From CAYWTX01 sp964461295 (GTDB lineage: Bacteria; Planctomycetota; Phycisphaerae; SM23-33), in NCBI GenBank assembly GCA_964461295.1, contig CAYWTX010000467.1, forward strand, positions 1 to 17,507: a stretch of DNA of 17,507 nucleotides. The letters run 5' to 3'. The translations under genes were made by a program, and so were the position numbers. Below, piece after piece: positions 15,178 to 17,507 of the stretch. A model generated the notes under the pieces. The model was not told the origin of the DNA. It ran no database searches and saw only the letters and a program-made list of their open reading frames with translations. Within the stretch, counting starts at the first letter, position 1; the number at the start of each line of letters is the position of its first letter.

Positions 15178-17507
15178 AGAGACTACACAGAGGCACGGAG
15201 GGACCGAAAATGGAAGACGGGCGAAGCGCCGCCAGGCAAGCCGCGCTGGGTGGCGATACGCGGGGTCGCGTGCGCCCGGGCACGGCTTCAGGACTCAGAG
15301 TTCGTGAAGGAATTGGAGCTCGATGTTCTGTCCGCATTCGACGCTTTCTGTCGCCCCTTCAGGGCTTCTCGCCTAATCCATTGTCTACCGGGGGCTTACG
15401 CCCCCGGCTCGATCCTCGACGCCCCTTCGGGGCGAAGAGGGAGGAGGCCGCTTCTGCAGTTCCTTCACAAGCTCTCAGTTCTACGCCCTCACTCGGCCTG
15501 CGTCTCTGTATGGTCGCCGTTTCCTGCCTCGCCCTCGGTTCGGTGGTCGGCGCCGAGGAACGGATCCTGCGCTATCACAGCGACATCGTCGTCGAGCCGG
15601 ACTCCTCGCTGGTCATCACCGAGACCATCACCGTCCGCTGCGAGGGGCAGAAGATTGAGCACGGCATCTACCGCGACTTCCCCATCCACTACTCCGGCGG
15701 GTGGTTCACCCGGCGCACGGTCGCGTTCGAGGTGGTCAAGGTTCTCCGCGACGGAAAGCCCGAGCCGTTTACCGTCGAGGAGAGCCAGCCGGAGGCCAAG
15801 CGGGTCCGCATCGGCAAGGCCGACCTGCTGGTCCCGGTCGGCGAGCACACCTACACGCTGGCGTACCGCACGGATCGGCAGATCGGCTTCTTTGCCGACC
15901 ACGACGAGCTGGCGTGGAACGTGACGGGCAACGGCTGGGAGTTCCCGATCGATCACGCGTCGGCCACGGTGCACCTGCCCAGGGGCGTGCCGACGGACAA
16001 GCTGAAGTTCGAGGGGGCCACCGGCCCGATGGGCGAGCGGGGGCGCGACCTGCGCCTGCCGGACGCGAGTTTGCAGGTGGAGGCGGGCGGCGGGCTGACG
16101 TGGGAAACGACGCGCCCGCTGGCGATCGGCGAGGGGCTGACGATCGGCGTGCACTGGCCGAGGGGATTTGTCGCGCCGCCGACCGCGGCCCAGGAGCAGC
16201 ATCGGTTCGTGCTGGACAACCTGGTGCTGTTCGTGGGTCCGGCGGCCGTGATGCTGGTGGGGCTGTACTATGCGGTGGTGTGGTGGTGCGTGGGGCGTGA
16301 CCCGGCCAAGGGCGTGATCTACCCGCTGTACGAGCCCCCGGCGGGCGTTGGCCCGGGCGCGGCGCGGTTCCTGTGGCGGATGGGCTGCGACCTGAAGTGT
16401 CTCGTGTCGACGGTGGTGAGCCTGGGCGTGAAGGGGCGGCTGCGGATCATCGATGCCGGCGGCACGTACTCGCTGGAGAGGGCGGGGGCGGAGTGGCCGG
16501 GGCCGGCTGTGGGCGAGGAGGAGGCGGTCGAGAAGGCGCTGCTGGGCGGCGGGCGGCGGACGCTGACGGTGGAGCCGTCGAACCACAAGACGTTCCAGCG
16601 TGCGGCCAGGGAGTTGAGCAATGCGCTGCGGAAGGGCCACCAGAAGGGGAACTTCGTCTCTAACCGCGGCTACGCCGTCGGCGGGATCGTGCTGTCGTTG
16701 GTGGCGCTGGGGGCGGCGGGGCTGAGCCTGGGCGGGATGCGGGCGGCGGTGTTCGGCTTCCTGTGCCTGTGGCTGTCGATCTGGACGGTGGCTGTGGTCG
16801 CGTTGATCAAGGCGGCGGTGGGGGCGTGGCGGCAGGTGGGGGTCGGCGGGTCGGCGCGGACGGTTGTCAAGACGATCGGCGCCATCTGGATCACGCTCTT
16901 CGCCGTGCCGTTCCTCGGCTTCGAGCTGTTCGCGGTGGGTCTGCTGGCCGTGATGGGCTCGGCGTGGATCGTGCCGGTCATCCTGCTGCTGATCGCGTTG
17001 AACGTGGTGTTCTATCGGCTGCTGAAGCAGCCGACGCGCCAGGGGCGGCGGGTGATGGACGCCATCGAGGGTTTTCGCATGTACCTCGGCACCGCCGAGG
17101 GAGACGTGCTGGCCCGCCTGACGCCGGCGGGCCGGCCGACCGTGCCGCCCCCGCGGACGCCGGAACTGTTCGAGCGGTACCTGCCGTACGCGATCGCGCT
17201 GGACATGGAGCAGCAGTGGGCCGAACGGTTCGCGAGCGTGCTGGCCGGGGCATCGTCGGCGCCGCCCGGGGCCGAGGGCCACTATCATCCGCTGTGGTAC
17301 GCCGGAGCGGCCGCGGGGACGTTCGCGTCGGCGGGCATTGCCTCCTCGCTGGGCGGCTCACTGGCCAGTTCGTTCTCGGCGGCATCGACGGCGCCGGGCA
17401 GCAGCAGCGGCGGGGGGGGTTCGTCCGGCGGCGGGGGGGGGGGGGGCGGCGGGGGGGGGTGGTGCGACGCGAGCAGGACGCCACGCCGCTCCACTACCAG
17501 CACAGCA
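15174..17507 (+). CDS. DUF2207 membrane protein, N-terminus extended by repeat insertion, 3' end outside window
   Basis: The frame is open without a stop from ATG 15174 (overlapping the lemA stop, GGAG 8 nt upstream) to the window end, 778 codons. Residues 1-112 come from repeat DNA, including the ~185 bp element, and resemble no DUF2207 protein. Family-type sequence begins near a second ATG at 15510: a signal peptide (MVAVSCLALGSVVGA) and then the domain opening ERILRYHSDIVVEPDSSLVI (15555-15614). The extracytoplasmic DUF2207 region (including YRDFP) runs to about codon 340. Membrane helices lie near 343-370, two near 499-552 and two or more near 563-617. The protein closes in a Gly-rich tail (743-763, ending in Trp), as the family does. 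ATG 15510 has no Shine-Dalgarno. Function of the family is unknown; it usually pairs with LemA. Coding continues past the Gly-Trp where related proteins tend to stop. Confidence 0.85.
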   Translation, partial: MKRLHRGTEGPKMEDGRSAARQAALGGDTRGRVRPGTASGLRVREGIGARCSVRIRRFLSPLQGFSPNPLSTGGLRPRLDPRRPFGAKREEAASAVPSQALSSTPSLGLRLCMVAVSCLALGSVVGAEERILRYHSDIVVEPDSSLVITETITVRCEGQKIEHGIYRDFPIHYSGGWFTRRTVAFEVVKVLRDGKPEPFTVEESQPEAKRVRIGKADLLVPVGEHTYTLAYRTDRQIGFFADHDELAWNVTGNGWEFPIDHASATVHLPRGVPTDKLKFEGATGPMGERGRDLRLPDASLQVEAGGGLTWETTRPLAIGEGLTIGVHWPRGFVAPPTAAQEQHRFVLDNLVLFVGPAAVMLVGLYYAVVWWCVGRDPAKGVIYPLYEPPAGVGPGAARFLWRMGCDLKCLVSTVVSLGVKGRLRIIDAGGTYSLERAGAEWPGPAVGEEEAVEKALLGGGRRTLTVEPSNHKTFQRAARELSNALRKGHQKGNFVSNRGYAVGGIVLSLVALGAAGLSLGGMRAAVFGFLCLWLSIWTVAVVALIKAAVGAWRQVGVGGSARTVVKTIGAIWITLFAVPFLGFELFAVGLLAVMGSAWIVPVILLLIALNVVFYRLLKQPTRQGRRVMDAIEGFRMYLGTAEGDVLARLTPAGRPTVPPPRTPELFERYLPYAIALDMEQQWAERFASVLAGASSAPPGAEGHYHPLWYAGAAAGTFASAGIASSLGGSLASSFSAASTAPGSSSGGGGSSGGGGGGGGGGGWCDASRTPRRSTTSTA
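15294..15480 (+). repeat. ~185 bp terminal-inverted-repeat element, copy B, inside the DUF2207 5' coding region
   Basis: Left end CTCAGAGTTCGTGAAGGAAT and right end TTCCTTCACAAGCTCTCAG are imperfect inverted repeats (17 of 21 positions). Internal hairpins: CCGGGGGCTTACGCCCCCGG at 15389-15408 and GCCCC-TTCG-GGGC at 15421-15433. It is the reverse-orientation counterpart of copy A at 6559-6742. It has no stop codon in the frame running from ATG 15174, nor in a second frame. Confidence 0.85.
17433..17459. repeat. Long G homopolymers in the DUF2207 Gly-tail
   Basis: Runs of 14 G (17433-17446) and 9 G (17451-17459), plus 8 G at 17412-17419, encode the Gly-rich tail. Runs of this length are prone to miscounting, so the frame after 17460 is unreliable. 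Confidence 0.85.

Noticed and set aside
15489..17288. A 599-codon minus-strand open frame opposite the DUF2207 gene
   Set aside because: It encodes a His/Arg/Pro-rich sequence with no domain, antisense to a well-supported membrane protein; a GC-bias shadow.

Overview
The window is high-GC bacterial DNA. It carries secreted polysaccharide-degrading enzymes, a hexuronate-type transporter, Tat and Sec export signals, and Ser-Thr-Gln-Pro-rich tails. This mix suggests an uncultured planctomycete-like (Phycisphaerae-type) carbohydrate degrader. That is an inference: no taxonomic marker is present.

Layout. At 1-884 is the 3' part of a GH28 polygalacturonase (+). It converges on an ExuT-like MFS transporter (881-2194, -) and their stop codons overlap in one CTAG. 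The pair reads as a pectin/galacturonate module. Next is a large exported protein that may be an (alpha/alpha)-toroid polysaccharide lyase (2425-4494, +), with a terminator-like hairpin about 200 nt after its stop. A promoter (4756-4783) then opens a ~330 nt leader that folds as a T-box riboswitch (about 4790-5090) with an Asp specifier codon, GAC. It controls an archaeal-type aspartyl-tRNA synthetase (5120-6418) whose tRNA-selecting positions are His and Pro, the pattern known from non-discriminating enzymes.

From 6901 to 12053 three leftward genes follow one another: a flavin reductase-like protein, an acetyl-xylan-esterase-like alpha/beta hydrolase, and a 1111-residue exported protein with a GH123/DUF4091-like C-terminal half. 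A ~900 bp gap (12054-12971) holds palindromes and a truncated repeat. A Tat-exported agarase-like (GH50-like) glycoside hydrolase lies at 12972-14378 (-). It is divergent from lemA (14581-15177, +), which is followed by a DUF2207 membrane protein that runs off the window.

A ~185 bp repeat with terminal inverted repeats and internal GC-rich hairpins occurs twice in full (6559-6742 and, in opposite orientation, 15294-15480) and once truncated (12546-12605). The copy at 15294 lies at the 5' end of the DUF2207 gene and keeps the reading frame open from an ATGA overlap with lemA into the DUF2207 signal peptide. The most unusual items are the T-box on a non-discriminating-type AspRS and this in-frame repeat insertion.
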